From contig NZ_JACJVQ010000014.1 in assembly GCF_014212135.1 (NCBI RefSeq), positions 186,001-250,000 of the forward strand: a stretch of 64,000 nt of DNA. Direction: 5' to 3'. The notes beneath the pieces are model-generated. The model was not told the origin of the DNA. It ran no database searches and saw only the letters and a list, made by a program, of their open reading frames with translations. Origin of the DNA: Cohnella thailandensis. Lineage in GTDB: Bacteria; Bacillota; Bacilli; Paenibacillales; Paenibacillaceae. Shown piece by piece: positions 34,082 through 42,650 of the stretch (within the stretch, counting starts at the first letter, position 1; each line of letters opens with the position of its first letter). The translations under genes and the position numbers were made by a program.

Positions 34082-34789
34082 ATGAACGGAATGGCTATTC
34101 AGGGTGAGTTGCAGTTCGAACCTTATGTTCTCTTTGAGGAGCGAAACCGAATCGCAGAAGAACTTCATGACCGAATTTGTCCGCATCTGTTCGGAATCGC
34201 CTGTGCGGTTCATTCCGTCGAGCAGGAATGGAGCGCTTTGTCGGAAGAGCAGAAGCTGGAGCAGCTGCGGGAGATCCAAGCCGCCGCCGCGACGGCTTCC
34301 CGCGAGATGCGGGCCACGATATACGATCTGAGCGCCCAGGAGCACGGGGGCTCGTCTTGGCTTCGCAGCATGGAATCGCTATTGACCAGCTTGTCCAAGC
34401 TTAACGGCGTCCGGATTCCGTTCCGCGGTCCCGATTCCGACTGCCGCTTGTCTGTTCATCATCGGAAAGCCCTATACAGAATCACCGCCGAGGCGGTCGG
34501 CAACGCGATACGCCATGGCGCCAGCAGCGAGGTGGACGTCAAGCTGACGATCCTGCGCTCTTCCGTTATGCTTCGAATCTCGGACAACGGGAAGGGCTTC
34601 GATGCCTGCTCTCGTAAGCCCGGACGCAAGGATTCCGGTTTCGGGCTGCGCAACATGAAGCTGCTGGCTTCTTCGCTTGGAGGAACCCTGCAGATCTTCA
34701 GCCAACCGGAGAGCGGCACGCGCATAGTCGTTCGTCTTCCTCTGGCCGGCCGGCAAGAGGATCAAGGCCAAACTTTAAAGAACGGGTGA
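34082..34789 (+). CDS. Cytosolic sensor histidine kinase, HisKA_3 (DegS/NarX-like)
   Basis: About 235 aa. No membrane segment. H-box EERNRIAEELHDRICPHLFG with the phospho-His in ELHD, then HATPase_c: ITAEAVGNAIRHG (N-box), ISDNGKGFD (G1), FGLRNMKLLA (G2), GTRIVVRLPL. The short N-terminus leaves no room for a sensor domain, so input must come from partner proteins, as for DegS. Start choice is unclear: GTG 34079, ATG 34082 and ATG 34091 are in frame, and AAGGG at 34075-34079 is best spaced for 34091. The response regulator follows 4 bp after the stop. Confidence 0.9.
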   Translation: MNGMAIQGELQFEPYVLFEERNRIAEELHDRICPHLFGIACAVHSVEQEWSALSEEQKLEQLREIQAAAATASREMRATIYDLSAQEHGGSSWLRSMESLLTSLSKLNGVRIPFRGPDSDCRLSVHHRKALYRITAEAVGNAIRHGASSEVDVKLTILRSSVMLRISDNGKGFDACSRKPGRKDSGFGLRNMKLLASSLGGTLQIFSQPESGTRIVVRLPLAGRQEDQGQTLKNG

Positions 34790-34793
34790 TTGC

Positions 34794-35465
34794 ATGAGAA
34801 TCGTCATCGTGGATGACCATCCTCTGGTTCGTAACGGACTCAGAGCCATACTCGACAAAGAAGAGGGAATGGAGCTGATCGGCGAAGCCGAGTCGATGCG
34901 CGAGGCGGTATCGTTGATCGAGAAGACGAAGCCGGACGTGGCCGTCGTCGATATTAAGCTGGGCGGAGAGTCCGGTTATGATCTGGTGAAGAGACTGCGG
35001 CACCTGCCATGCGCGTTCATGATGCTGACCTCTTCGGCATTGGAGAACGATATTCGCATGGCGCAGGAGAGCGGAGCGTCCGGTTACGTGCTCAAGGAAG
35101 CTCCGCCGGAGGAGCTGCTTCTGGCGATCAAGATGATCGGCAAGGGACGCAGCTACTTCGACCAGAGTCTCTTGGGCAACCTGCTGCGCAAAGACCCGGA
35201 CGATCCGATCGAGAAGCTGACTCCGAAGGAGAGAGAGGTACTCAGCGCTCTTGGGGAAGGCTTGTCGAACGGAGCCATGGCGCGCAAGCTCGTGATCAGC
35301 GAGTTTACGGTCAAGAAGCATGTCAGCCGTATTTTCCAGAAGCTGAATTTGAACGATCGCACGCAGGCCGCCCTGTTCGCGCAGGCGCAGGGGATCGGCA
35401 GCTATTCGCTGCCGGATAAGCAAGAGGATGGTTCCGGCGTCTCGTATGGCACTAAAGTAGAATAG
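34794..35465 (+). CDS. NarL/LuxR-family response regulator
   Basis: 223 aa. Receiver 1-120 (IVDDHPLVRNGLRAIL, VAVVDIKLGGESGYDLV with the phospho-Asp, TSSALEN, GYVLKEAPPEEL) and LuxR-type HTH about 140-205 (LTPKEREVLSALGEGLSNGAMARKL, SEFTVKKHVSRIFQKLNL). Partner of the kinase just upstream. It sits 200 bp before the exopolysaccharide locus on the same strand and is a natural candidate regulator of it. Confidence 0.93.
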   Translation: MRIVIVDDHPLVRNGLRAILDKEEGMELIGEAESMREAVSLIEKTKPDVAVVDIKLGGESGYDLVKRLRHLPCAFMMLTSSALENDIRMAQESGASGYVLKEAPPEELLLAIKMIGKGRSYFDQSLLGNLLRKDPDDPIEKLTPKEREVLSALGEGLSNGAMARKLVISEFTVKKHVSRIFQKLNLNDRTQAALFAQAQGIGSYSLPDKQEDGSGVSYGTKVE

Positions 35466-35476
35466 CGATACCTCCA

Positions 35477-35527
35477 ACGCGGCAGGGTGATGGCTTCTGA
35501 AGAAGAAGCAAAATCATCCTGCCGCGT
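35477..35527 (+). terminator. Long hairpin after the NarL-type regulator
   Basis: ACGCGGCAGG (35477-35486) pairs with CCTGCCGCGT (35518-35527); an inner GCTTCT/AGAAGC stem closes the loop. The U-run after it is poor (AATAGTTTTG). A second small stem GCGAC-GCTTT-GTCGC with TTTAGAATTT follows at about 35537-35560 and may do the terminating. Confidence 0.55.
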
Positions 35528-35672
35528 AATAGTTTTGCGACGCTTTGTCGCTTTAGAATTTAATTAACGGAGCCGACGCGGCAAACGTTAAGCGGATTTT
35601 CTGTAATTAATCAGAATATTGCGACGGGAATTAGCCATTGCGAAAAACGAATTCAGCATCGGAGGAAACGGT

Positions 35673-36428
35673 TTGGAGATTCAAAGGTATTGGAGCGTAG
35701 TCCGGAAGAGACTATGGCTGATCGCCTTGCTCGCGATCATCGGTTGTACGTCGGTCGGCTATTACACCAGTCACCATGTCAGACCCGATTATCAAGCCGT
35801 AACGAAGCTGATGGTGTACCAGAAAGAAGCCTCGAGCGATGCTCCGTCGGTTCTCGACCCTGGCGCGATCAATTCCAGCATCCAGTTGATCAAAACCTAC
35901 AAGCAGCTGATCCTCACCCCGCGGGTTCTGAACCAAGTCGCCGCGCAATACCCCGAGCTTCGCACGACGGCCGGAGAACTCGCCGCCAAGCTCGGCATCT
36001 CCTCCGTAAGCGAGACCCAGATCATGACCGTCATCGTGTCGGACGAATCCTACCCGCGAGCGGCCCAGATGGCCAACGCCGTATCCAAGGTGTTCCAAGA
36101 GCAGGTGCGCGAGCTGATGAATCTCGACAACGTGTCCGTTATCGATTGGGCCGACCCCTCGGAGACCAGGCAGCCGCCTTCGCCGCCGACCGTCAAGAAC
36201 GTCGCGATCGTATTCGTGCTCATGACGATGATCGGCATCGGACTTGCCTTCCTGCTGGAGCATCTCGACGATTCGGTCAAGAGCGAGCGGGACGTTCGGG
36301 AGAGATTGGACATGCCGCTGCTCGCGGATGTTCCGAGAATCGAGCGGAGGGATCTAAGGAGCCGGGACAATCGCTCCCACACGACGATGACGCCAAGGAG
36401 GAACCCAAATGTCACGATGGATGCGTAA
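35673..36428 (+). CDS. Wzz/YveK-type polysaccharide co-polymerase
   Basis: 251 aa from TTG 35673, chosen because GGAGG lies 7 bp upstream and the protein then begins MEIQRYWSVVRKRLW, the usual Wzz start. Helix 1 at about 17-35 (IALLAIIGCTSVGYY), an extracellular coiled region, helix 2 at about 180-200 (VAIVFVLMTMIGIGLAFLLEHLDD) with a PPSPP proline-rich stretch just before it. It sets chain length and activates the adjacent BY-kinase in trans, as in Gram-positive split Wzc systems. First gene of the exopolysaccharide locus. Confidence 0.9.
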   Translation: MEIQRYWSVVRKRLWLIALLAIIGCTSVGYYTSHHVRPDYQAVTKLMVYQKEASSDAPSVLDPGAINSSIQLIKTYKQLILTPRVLNQVAAQYPELRTTAGELAAKLGISSVSETQIMTVIVSDESYPRAAQMANAVSKVFQEQVRELMNLDNVSVIDWADPSETRQPPSPPTVKNVAIVFVLMTMIGIGLAFLLEHLDDSVKSERDVRERLDMPLLADVPRIERRDLRSRDNRSHTTMTPRRNPNVTMDA

Positions 36429-37053
36429 CCGAGGGCTGATCACGAGCCGCAATCCGAAATCCAAAGCTGCCGAGAGCTATCGCAGGCTGCGGACCAACAT
36501 CGAGATTCTGGGAAGGGACGGAGCCCTGAAGACCATCGCGGTCGTCTCCGCGGAGTCGGGCGAAGGGAGAAGCACCACCTCCGCCAACATCGCGGTCGCC
36601 TATTCGCAGGCCAATCGCAAGGTTCTGCTGCTGGACTCGGACTTGCGGTCGCCGACGCTGCACCAAATCTTCGAGCTTCGCAACGACAAGGGATTGAGCT
36701 CCGTGCTGGCGGGCCAAAGCGGGATTCGCGAGGTTGCCCAGAAGACGGAGATCGACAATCTCGAAGTGGTGTGCGCGGGACCCGTGCCTTCGAATCCTTC
36801 GGAGCTGCTCGAATCCGAAGCGATGACCGCGCTGCTGGAATCCGCGAAGAAGGATTTCGACATCGTCATCCTCGATACGGCCGCCATGAGGAGCACGTCG
36901 GACGCGCTCATCGTAGCCGATAAATGCGACGGCGCCGTGCTCGTCATCCGCCGGGGCAAAACGAAATTGGAGGCGGCCGCCAAGGCGAAGGATACGCTGA
37001 AGGCGAGCCGGACCCGAATGGTCGGAGCGATCTTCAATCAGATCGGCCGCTAA
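36409..37053 (+). CDS. CpsD/CapB-type BY-kinase family ATPase with altered Walker A and no tyrosine tail
   Basis: 214 aa. Overlaps the previous gene by 20 bp and has AAGGAGG. P-loop reads SAESGEGRSTT, where the family has GxGKST: the invariant Lys is Arg. Walker A' (VLLLDSDLRSPTLH) is intact; Walker B is IVILDTAA. The C-terminus ends GAIFNQIGR, lacking the tyrosine cluster that is autophosphorylated in CpsD/YwqD. It may therefore be a regulatory ATPase without normal tyrosine-kinase cycling. The Lys-to-Arg codon change is read directly; the loss of activity is inference. Confidence 0.88.
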   Translation: MSRWMRNRGLITSRNPKSKAAESYRRLRTNIEILGRDGALKTIAVVSAESGEGRSTTSANIAVAYSQANRKVLLLDSDLRSPTLHQIFELRNDKGLSSVLAGQSGIREVAQKTEIDNLEVVCAGPVPSNPSELLESEAMTALLESAKKDFDIVILDTAAMRSTSDALIVADKCDGAVLVIRRGKTKLEAAAKAKDTLKASRTRMVGAIFNQIGR

Positions 37054-37059
37054 GGCTTA

Positions 37060-37200
37060 ACGACTCCCGAACGGGAAGGAAATGTCTCCTGCTCCTTTAT
37101 CACCGGAGGCACTCGGCCATGCTGTGGGTCCTTAGGGCCTTAGACGTTCATCGTCAAGGGTGTGGCGAGAGGTTGGGTTCGATGCCCATTTTTTTGAATG
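37060..37200 (+). ncRNA. Candidate structured leader RNA (eps-associated-RNA-like) between the BY-kinase gene and galU
   Basis: The 189-bp gap holds several potential stems: CCCG-AA-CGGG near 37069-37078, CTCC...GGAG, GGTCC...GGGCC, and at the end a TGGG-TTCGAT-GCCCA stem followed by TTTTTTT (about 37183-37196). The position, directly after the tyrosine-kinase-like gene inside a polysaccharide operon, is where Bacillales carry the EAR antitermination RNA. I cannot confirm the EAR consensus by eye, so this is a positional and structural suggestion. Confidence 0.4.
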
Positions 37201-37242
37201 GTCATGAATGGGTTTTAACAGACACAGATGGGGTGAGAGCGA

Positions 37243-38142
37243 ATGAAAAAAGTGAGAAAAGCCATTATTCCCGCGGCCGGACTCGGTACCCGGTTCTTGC
37301 CGGCGACCAAGGCCATGCCGAAGGAAATGCTGCCGATCGTCGACAAGCCGACGATCCAGTACATCGTGGAGGAAGCGATCGAGTCCGGAATCGAGGACAT
37401 CATCGTCGTTACGGGCAAGGGCAAACGGGCGATCGAAGATCACTTTGACATCGCCTTCGAGCTCGAGCAGACGCTGGAGGAGAAGGGCAAGCTCGACATT
37501 CTGGACAAGGTGCGCAAGTCGTCCAACGTCGAGATCCACTACATCCGGCAGAAGGAAGCCAAAGGGCTTGGCCACGCCGTATGGTGCGCCCGCAACTTTA
37601 TCGGCAACGAGCCGTTCGCCGTGCTGCTGGGCGACGACATCGTTCAGTCCGACACTCCTTGCACCGGCCAGCTGATCAAGCAATACGAGAATACCGGCAA
37701 GTCGGTCATCGGCGTTCAAGCGGTCGGAACGGATCAGACGAGCCGCTACGGCATCCTCGATCCGTACGAGAAGAGCGGCCGTCTCTACAAGGTCCGCCGC
37801 TTCGTGGAGAAGCCGCCGCAAGGGCAGGCTCCGTCCAATCTGGCCATCATGGGCCGCTACGTGCTGGCGCCCGAGATCTTCGAATTCCTCGGCAGGCACG
37901 AGATCGGGGCGGGCGGCGAGATTCAGCTGACCGACGCGATCCAGAAGCTGAACGAGGAGATGGGCGTCTACGCTTACGACTTCGAGGGAATGCGCTACGA
38001 TGTCGGCGAGAAGCTCGGCTATATCATGACGACGGTCGATTTCGCTCTGCGCAACGAAGAGCTTAAGTATAAGCTCATGACCCAGCTGGAAGAGCTGCTC
38101 TGGCGAGAGAAGGTGAGTGAGAGCCATGGCCCTGCGGTATGA
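37243..38142 (+). CDS. galU: UTP-glucose-1-phosphate uridylyltransferase
   Basis: 299 aa. Makes UDP-glucose from UTP and glucose-1-phosphate. Nucleotide-binding signature [22 protein letters not shown], then [61 protein letters not shown]. Length and motifs are normal for GalU. Its product supplies the priming transferase next door and the UDP-glucose dehydrogenase at 48925. Confidence 0.95.
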   Translation: MKKVRKAIIPAAGLGTRFLPATKAMPKEMLPIVDKPTIQYIVEEAIESGIEDIIVVTGKGKRAIEDHFDIAFELEQTLEEKGKLDILDKVRKSSNVEIHYIRQKEAKGLGHAVWCARNFIGNEPFAVLLGDDIVQSDTPCTGQLIKQYENTGKSVIGVQAVGTDQTSRYGILDPYEKSGRLYKVRRFVEKPPQGQAPSNLAIMGRYVLAPEIFEFLGRHEIGAGGEIQLTDAIQKLNEEMGVYAYDFEGMRYDVGEKLGYIMTTVDFALRNEELKYKLMTQLEELLWREKVSESHGPAV

Positions 38143-38818
38143 TCGCGAAATCGTCGCGAGGATGACGGAGTTCGAGAGGAAACGGATTGCCGAGCGCAAC
38201 GGGGACAACATGGCGTTCTACATGGCCGCGAAACGGGCGATCGACGTCGCCGGCGCCTCGGCCGGAATCCTGCTTCTCTCCCCCGTCCTCGCCGCCGTCG
38301 CTCTCCTGATCAAGCTGGACGATCCGAAATCCCCCGTGCTGTTCGGGCAGACCCGGATCGGGAAGAACGGAGTCCCGTTCCGAATCTTCAAGTTCCGCAC
38401 GATGGTGCCGGACGCGGAGAAGAAGCTCGCGGAGCTTATCTCCCGGAACGAGGTCGAAGGCGCGATGTTCAAGATGAAGGACGATCCCCGCGTCACGCGC
38501 GTCGGCAAGTTCCTTCGCAAAACGAGCCTCGACGAGCTCCCGCAGCTGTTTAACGTCCTGAGAGGGGAAATGTCGCTGGTCGGTCCCCGGCCGCCGGTGC
38601 CGAGGGAGGTGGAGGAGTACACGGAATACGACAAGCTTCGCCTGACCGTCGTTCAAGGCTGCACGGGCTTGTGGCAGGTGAACGGCCGCAGCAACCTCAG
38701 CTTCGAGCAGATGGTGGAGCTAGACCTGCAATACATTCGGCAAAGAAGCATTCGGGGGGATCTGAAGATTATTTTCCGTACCTTCAAGCTGCTGCTTGGA
38801 GCCAAGGACGCATATTAA
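38126..38818 (+). CDS. Undecaprenyl-phosphate sugar-1-phosphate transferase (priming glycosyltransferase)
   Basis: 230 aa from ATG 38126, overlapping galU by 17 bp. Bacterial sugar-transferase (monotopic PGT) family: [21 protein letters not shown] (re-entrant membrane helix), [69 protein letters not shown]. It loads the first sugar phosphate (probably glucose-1-P) on the lipid carrier at the inner membrane face and starts each repeat unit. It is short, with no N-terminal multi-helix domain. Confidence 0.93.
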   Translation: MALRYDREIVARMTEFERKRIAERNGDNMAFYMAAKRAIDVAGASAGILLLSPVLAAVALLIKLDDPKSPVLFGQTRIGKNGVPFRIFKFRTMVPDAEKKLAELISRNEVEGAMFKMKDDPRVTRVGKFLRKTSLDELPQLFNVLRGEMSLVGPRPPVPREVEEYTEYDKLRLTVVQGCTGLWQVNGRSNLSFEQMVELDLQYIRQRSIRGDLKIIFRTFKLLLGAKDAY

Positions 38819-38836
38819 CCGAAGGGGTGGCGAAGG

Positions 38837-40090
38837 ATGAACAAAATCGTCTTTATAACGAATCGGCTCCCCTTCCCCGGAACGGACGGCCGCAAAAACA
38901 TGCTGCTCCAGTACATCCGGGAAATGAAGGAAATCCATCCGGACAGCGAGATTATCAATCTCTCCTTCGTGGATGATCCGAAGTATCTTAAGCGGCAGCC
39001 GCCGGAGCTAAGCCGAGTGGTGGAGCTCAAGCTGCCGGGCATGGCGGAGAAGCTGTACAACGTGATCGTTCATTCCATTCTCCGCCGGAAATGGCCGATT
39101 CAAGTATCCGCCTACTACAGCAGGAAGACGCACCGGCAGATCCGCGAGTTCATGAAGGAGGAGAAGCCGGACTTCGTCCTGTACGATATGGTCCGGGTGG
39201 CCGAATACTTGTCGGAAGGGACGGGGCGCCAGGTGCTCAGCTACGACGACCTGCTCTCTCTGCGATATCGTCGCCAGCTCGACTGGTTCCACTACATTCC
39301 TTCCGTGCTAGGAGGCTTCGCGGACAAGCTGCCGGGAGCCTTGAAACGGTTCGCCGATCTGAAGTTCGTCCAGAAATGGCTCATCTCCTACGAGAGCAAG
39401 CTGCTCGCCTCCTACGAGAAAACAGTAGCTCCCCGCTTCGATCATCTGATCTTTACGTCCCCCGCCGAGGCCCAGCTTTTCCGCCAAGAAACCCGCCACG
39501 AATCGTGCCACGGAATTCCGATGAAGGTCGAGCCCGAATCCCAGACGAGAGGCTCCAGGCAGTACGACAACAACAAGCTTGTCTTCGTGGGCAAGATGGA
39601 CATTCCGCACAACTGCTCCGCCGCCGTCTACTTCTGCGAGAAGGTCTGGCCGCGAATCAAGCGCCAGATGCCGACCGCCGTCTTCTACATCGTCGGCAAA
39701 AATCCGACCGCCGAGGTGCGGCGCCTGCAGGACAACTATCCGGGCGTTATCGTCACCGGAGAGGTGGACGACGTGAAGCAGGTCGTCGGGGATTCCGCCG
39801 TGATGGTCGCGCCGCTGCTGTTCGGCACGGGCATCAAGACGAAAATCCTGGAGGCGATGGCATGGGGCGTTCCGGTCGTGACGAACCGGATCGGCAGCGA
39901 AGGACTTGACGCGAACCATGGGGAGGAGCTCTTCGTCTGCGAGTCGGAGGACGAGATGGTGAAGGACGTGCTGCTTCTGATGGGCGACAGGGAGATGAAC
40001 GACAGCATGTCGGGCAATTCGATCCGCTACGTGACGCGCCGCTTCAGCGGCTCCGCCACCCGCAGCAACATGGAGCTGATCTTATCGTAA
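38837..40090 (+). CDS. Glycosyltransferase family 4
   Basis: 417 aa. GT-B fold; the C-terminal half shows LVFVGKMDIPHNCSAAVYF, FYIVGKNPTAEVRRL, VIVTGEVDDVKQVV, and the nucleotide-sugar motif GTGIKTKILEAMAWGVPVV with its Glu. N-terminal TNRLPFPGTDGRKNMLLQY is the acceptor-side loop. Cytoplasmic, adds one sugar of the repeat unit; donor not predictable. GAAGGGGTGGCG precedes the start. Confidence 0.9.
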   Translation: MNKIVFITNRLPFPGTDGRKNMLLQYIREMKEIHPDSEIINLSFVDDPKYLKRQPPELSRVVELKLPGMAEKLYNVIVHSILRRKWPIQVSAYYSRKTHRQIREFMKEEKPDFVLYDMVRVAEYLSEGTGRQVLSYDDLLSLRYRRQLDWFHYIPSVLGGFADKLPGALKRFADLKFVQKWLISYESKLLASYEKTVAPRFDHLIFTSPAEAQLFRQETRHESCHGIPMKVEPESQTRGSRQYDNNKLVFVGKMDIPHNCSAAVYFCEKVWPRIKRQMPTAVFYIVGKNPTAEVRRLQDNYPGVIVTGEVDDVKQVVGDSAVMVAPLLFGTGIKTKILEAMAWGVPVVTNRIGSEGLDANHGEELFVCESEDEMVKDVLLLMGDREMNDSMSGNSIRYVTRRFSGSATRSNMELILS

Positions 40091-40128
40091 CGACCGAACG
40101 CGCAGAGCGAAGGGACGCCGTCCGTTGG

Positions 40129-41430
40129 ATGATCGTCGCTCTGTTCCTGTTCTCGCTGGCGGTCATCACTTACGATAGCCTGCCCTACATCCCGTTCTCG
40201 GTGTACCGTCCCCTGGCCATGTTCCCGATGCTCGCCGCGTCCGCGCTGCTTCTGCTGACCGATTTTCGGTTCAAGCCGGCGGACATGCTGCTTACGATCT
40301 TCGCCGCATACAGCGTCGGACATTCCCTGCTCGTCTCCATAACGGGCGGGGATACGGGAAGCAGCGTCAAGCATGCGATCACTCTGGTCTTCGGGCTGTC
40401 CATGTACAGAGTGTCCGTTTATATCGCGGGGGAGGCGAAGCGGGATCCCGTCCTGCGCAAGCAAATCGCCATCGCGCTGACGATCGGCATGGGACTTCCG
40501 CTGGCGATCGGCCTTCTGCAGACGCTGGACGCGTACCTGGTACGCAGCGGCTTCTCGATGACCATCACCGGCTTGTTCTCGGAGAAGGTGTACAAAGGAC
40601 GGATCCAGATGCTGTCGGGAGAACCGTCCTGGGCGGGCATTCATCTCCTGAGCTGCGGGCTGCTGATGCTGTTCCTGTACAAGGAAGGGTTCAAAAAGCT
40701 GATGCTTGTCCCGCTTATCGGCTGCGTGCTGCTGCTCGTGCTGTCGTTCTCCGCGTACGCCTACAGCGTGCTCTTTACCGCTTTGCTGATTTACGTGCTG
40801 ATTGCGAACAAGTATCGCGGGCGGATGCTGCTCGCACTCGCCGCGATTGCGGCGATTATCGGAGTCGGGGTTCCTTTCTTGCTGGAGACGCTCAAGGTAA
40901 GCGGCTACTTTACGGATCGGTTCCAATTCGATTTCGCTCATTTGTTGAAGGCGGACAATTCCTTCTTCGTCCGGGTCGTATTCCCGGCAATCGGGTTTAT
41001 GGAGTTCGGGCAGCATCCGATCTTCGGCGTCGGCGGCGGTTTTTATTACAAAGAGTTCGCGGACTTATTGCTTAAGCATTTCGATTACGGCATGAAGTTC
41101 ACCGAGGTGAAGCTCCTCGTGGAGCAGAATCCCGATATGGCTACCTCCCGCAACCTGTGGGCGAAGCTGTTCGCGGAAGAAGGCCTGATCGGCGCATTCC
41201 TGTTTATAGGGTTCATGGTCGCGGCGCTGCGCAGCTCGCGCAGCAATCCCTACGCCCAGTTCGCGTTCGCGTTATGCGTGTCGCTGGTCATGAACTTCGA
41301 TTCCTATTCGTTTGTGAACTTCTGGCTGTTGATCGGCTGGATCCGGGGCGGATTCTTCGAAGATCGGCTGGCTGTCCAAGCGGCAGAATGGGATAAGCCA
41401 AACGAGAAGGAGTTGAAACGTACCGCATGA
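40129..41430 (+). CDS. O-antigen ligase/polymerase-like membrane protein (Wzy)
   Basis: 433 aa with about eleven hydrophobic helices and the large extracellular loop region typical of Wzy_C proteins (MLSGEPSWAGIHLLSCGLLML, IFGVGGGFYYKEFADLL). It would polymerise lipid-linked repeat units on the outer face. ATG 40129 has only a distant AGGGA; the frame is open upstream to overlap the preceding gene, so the true start could be a few codons earlier, though no better start codon is evident. The stop overlaps the next ATG (ATGA). Confidence 0.82.
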   Translation: MIVALFLFSLAVITYDSLPYIPFSVYRPLAMFPMLAASALLLLTDFRFKPADMLLTIFAAYSVGHSLLVSITGGDTGSSVKHAITLVFGLSMYRVSVYIAGEAKRDPVLRKQIAIALTIGMGLPLAIGLLQTLDAYLVRSGFSMTITGLFSEKVYKGRIQMLSGEPSWAGIHLLSCGLLMLFLYKEGFKKLMLVPLIGCVLLLVLSFSAYAYSVLFTALLIYVLIANKYRGRMLLALAAIAAIIGVGVPFLLETLKVSGYFTDRFQFDFAHLLKADNSFFVRVVFPAIGFMEFGQHPIFGVGGGFYYKEFADLLLKHFDYGMKFTEVKLLVEQNPDMATSRNLWAKLFAEEGLIGAFLFIGFMVAALRSSRSNPYAQFAFALCVSLVMNFDSYSFVNFWLLIGWIRGGFFEDRLAVQAAEWDKPNEKELKRTA

Positions 41431-42650
41431 GAGTCGTCCTCATCAACAGTCTCTATACGCCGCATATCATCGGCGGAGCGGAGATCTCGACGCAGATTCT
41501 GGCGGAAGCGCTGGCGGAAGCGGCCGAGGTCCATGTCCTGACCCTTGGCGGACAGCAAAGGAGGGAGGGCATTACGAGAGAGAAGATCCGAGGCGTTACC
41601 GTCCATCGGCTTCCGCACAACAGCCTGTATTGGATCGGCCAGGCGAAGCGCCGTTCGGTGCTTGCCCGCACCGCCCGCAGGCTGACCGATCTGTACAATC
41701 CGCTGCAAATCAAGGCGGTGAAGGAGCGGCTCGAGGCCATTCGACCGGACCTGATTCATACGCAGAACCTGTCCGGCTTCGGAGCCGCCGTCTGGACGGC
41801 GAACGCCTCGCTCGGCGTGCCGATCGTGCATACGCTGAGGGATTATTCGCTGCTGTCGCCGGTGAGCTCGCCGATCGGAAACCCGGCTCTGGCGCGGCTG
41901 TATGCCATGACCTCCTCGGGCTTCAGCCGCAAGGTATCGGCGGTCGTCGGCATCTCTTCGCACATCCTGAAGCGGCATACGGATGCCGGACTGTTCGCGG
42001 ATGCCGCGGGCCTTGTCATCCCGAACGCGGTGGAAGGAGAGATCTCCGCCGCGGAGCGGGACTTCGAGCGCAAGCCGCTGCGAATCGGCTATTTCGGCCG
42101 GATCGAGCCGGAGAAGGGAGTCCGCGAGCTGGTGGAGGCGGCTCTTCCGCTTCCTCCAGCCGTCGTCGAGCGCATCGTCGTTTGCGGGGAAGGCAGCCTG
42201 AAGCAAGAGCTGCAGGACCTCTGCCGCGACGATCCTCGATTCGTCTTCCCGGGCAAGGTCAAGCCGGCCGAAGCGAGGAGCCTGATGGCCCGGACGGACG
42301 CGAACTTCGTTCCTTCGATTTGGGAGGAGCCGTTCGGCCGGGTCATCATCGAATCCTACCAGGTCGGCACTCCGGTTTACGCTTCCGCGGTGGGAGGCAT
42401 TCCCGACGCCGTCTGGAACCCGGATGAATTCCTGTTCAAGCCGGGAAGCGCCGCCGCCATCCGGGCCAAGATCCTGGACTTCCACGATCTGTCCGGCGAG
42501 GAGAAGCGAAGGATCCAGCAGCAATGCGTTCGGCATTGCCGGAAGTTCACCCAGGCTTCGCTTCTGGAGAAGCATCTGGACCTGTACGGCCGGATGCTGT
42601 CCGGCAACCGCGAATTCGCGGCCAGGGCCGTCTACGGGCAGGTGAACTAG
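41427..42650 (+). CDS. Glycosyltransferase family 4
   Basis: 407 aa. N-terminal LINSLYTPHIIGGAEIST (GGAE loop of GT4), central LRDYSLLSP, C-terminal IGYFGRIEPEKGVRELVEAAL, FVPSIWEEPFGRVIIESYQVG with the two Glu residues binding nucleotide-sugar ribose, and VGGIPDAV. Likely mannosyl- or glucosyltransferase; specificity unknown. Coupled by overlap with the polymerase gene and directly abutting the next glycosyltransferase. Confidence 0.92.
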   Translation: MRVVLINSLYTPHIIGGAEISTQILAEALAEAAEVHVLTLGGQQRREGITREKIRGVTVHRLPHNSLYWIGQAKRRSVLARTARRLTDLYNPLQIKAVKERLEAIRPDLIHTQNLSGFGAAVWTANASLGVPIVHTLRDYSLLSPVSSPIGNPALARLYAMTSSGFSRKVSAVVGISSHILKRHTDAGLFADAAGLVIPNAVEGEISAAERDFERKPLRIGYFGRIEPEKGVRELVEAALPLPPAVVERIVVCGEGSLKQELQDLCRDDPRFVFPGKVKPAEARSLMARTDANFVPSIWEEPFGRVIIESYQVGTPVYASAVGGIPDAVWNPDEFLFKPGSAAAIRAKILDFHDLSGEEKRRIQQQCVRHCRKFTQASLLEKHLDLYGRMLSGNREFAARAVYGQVN

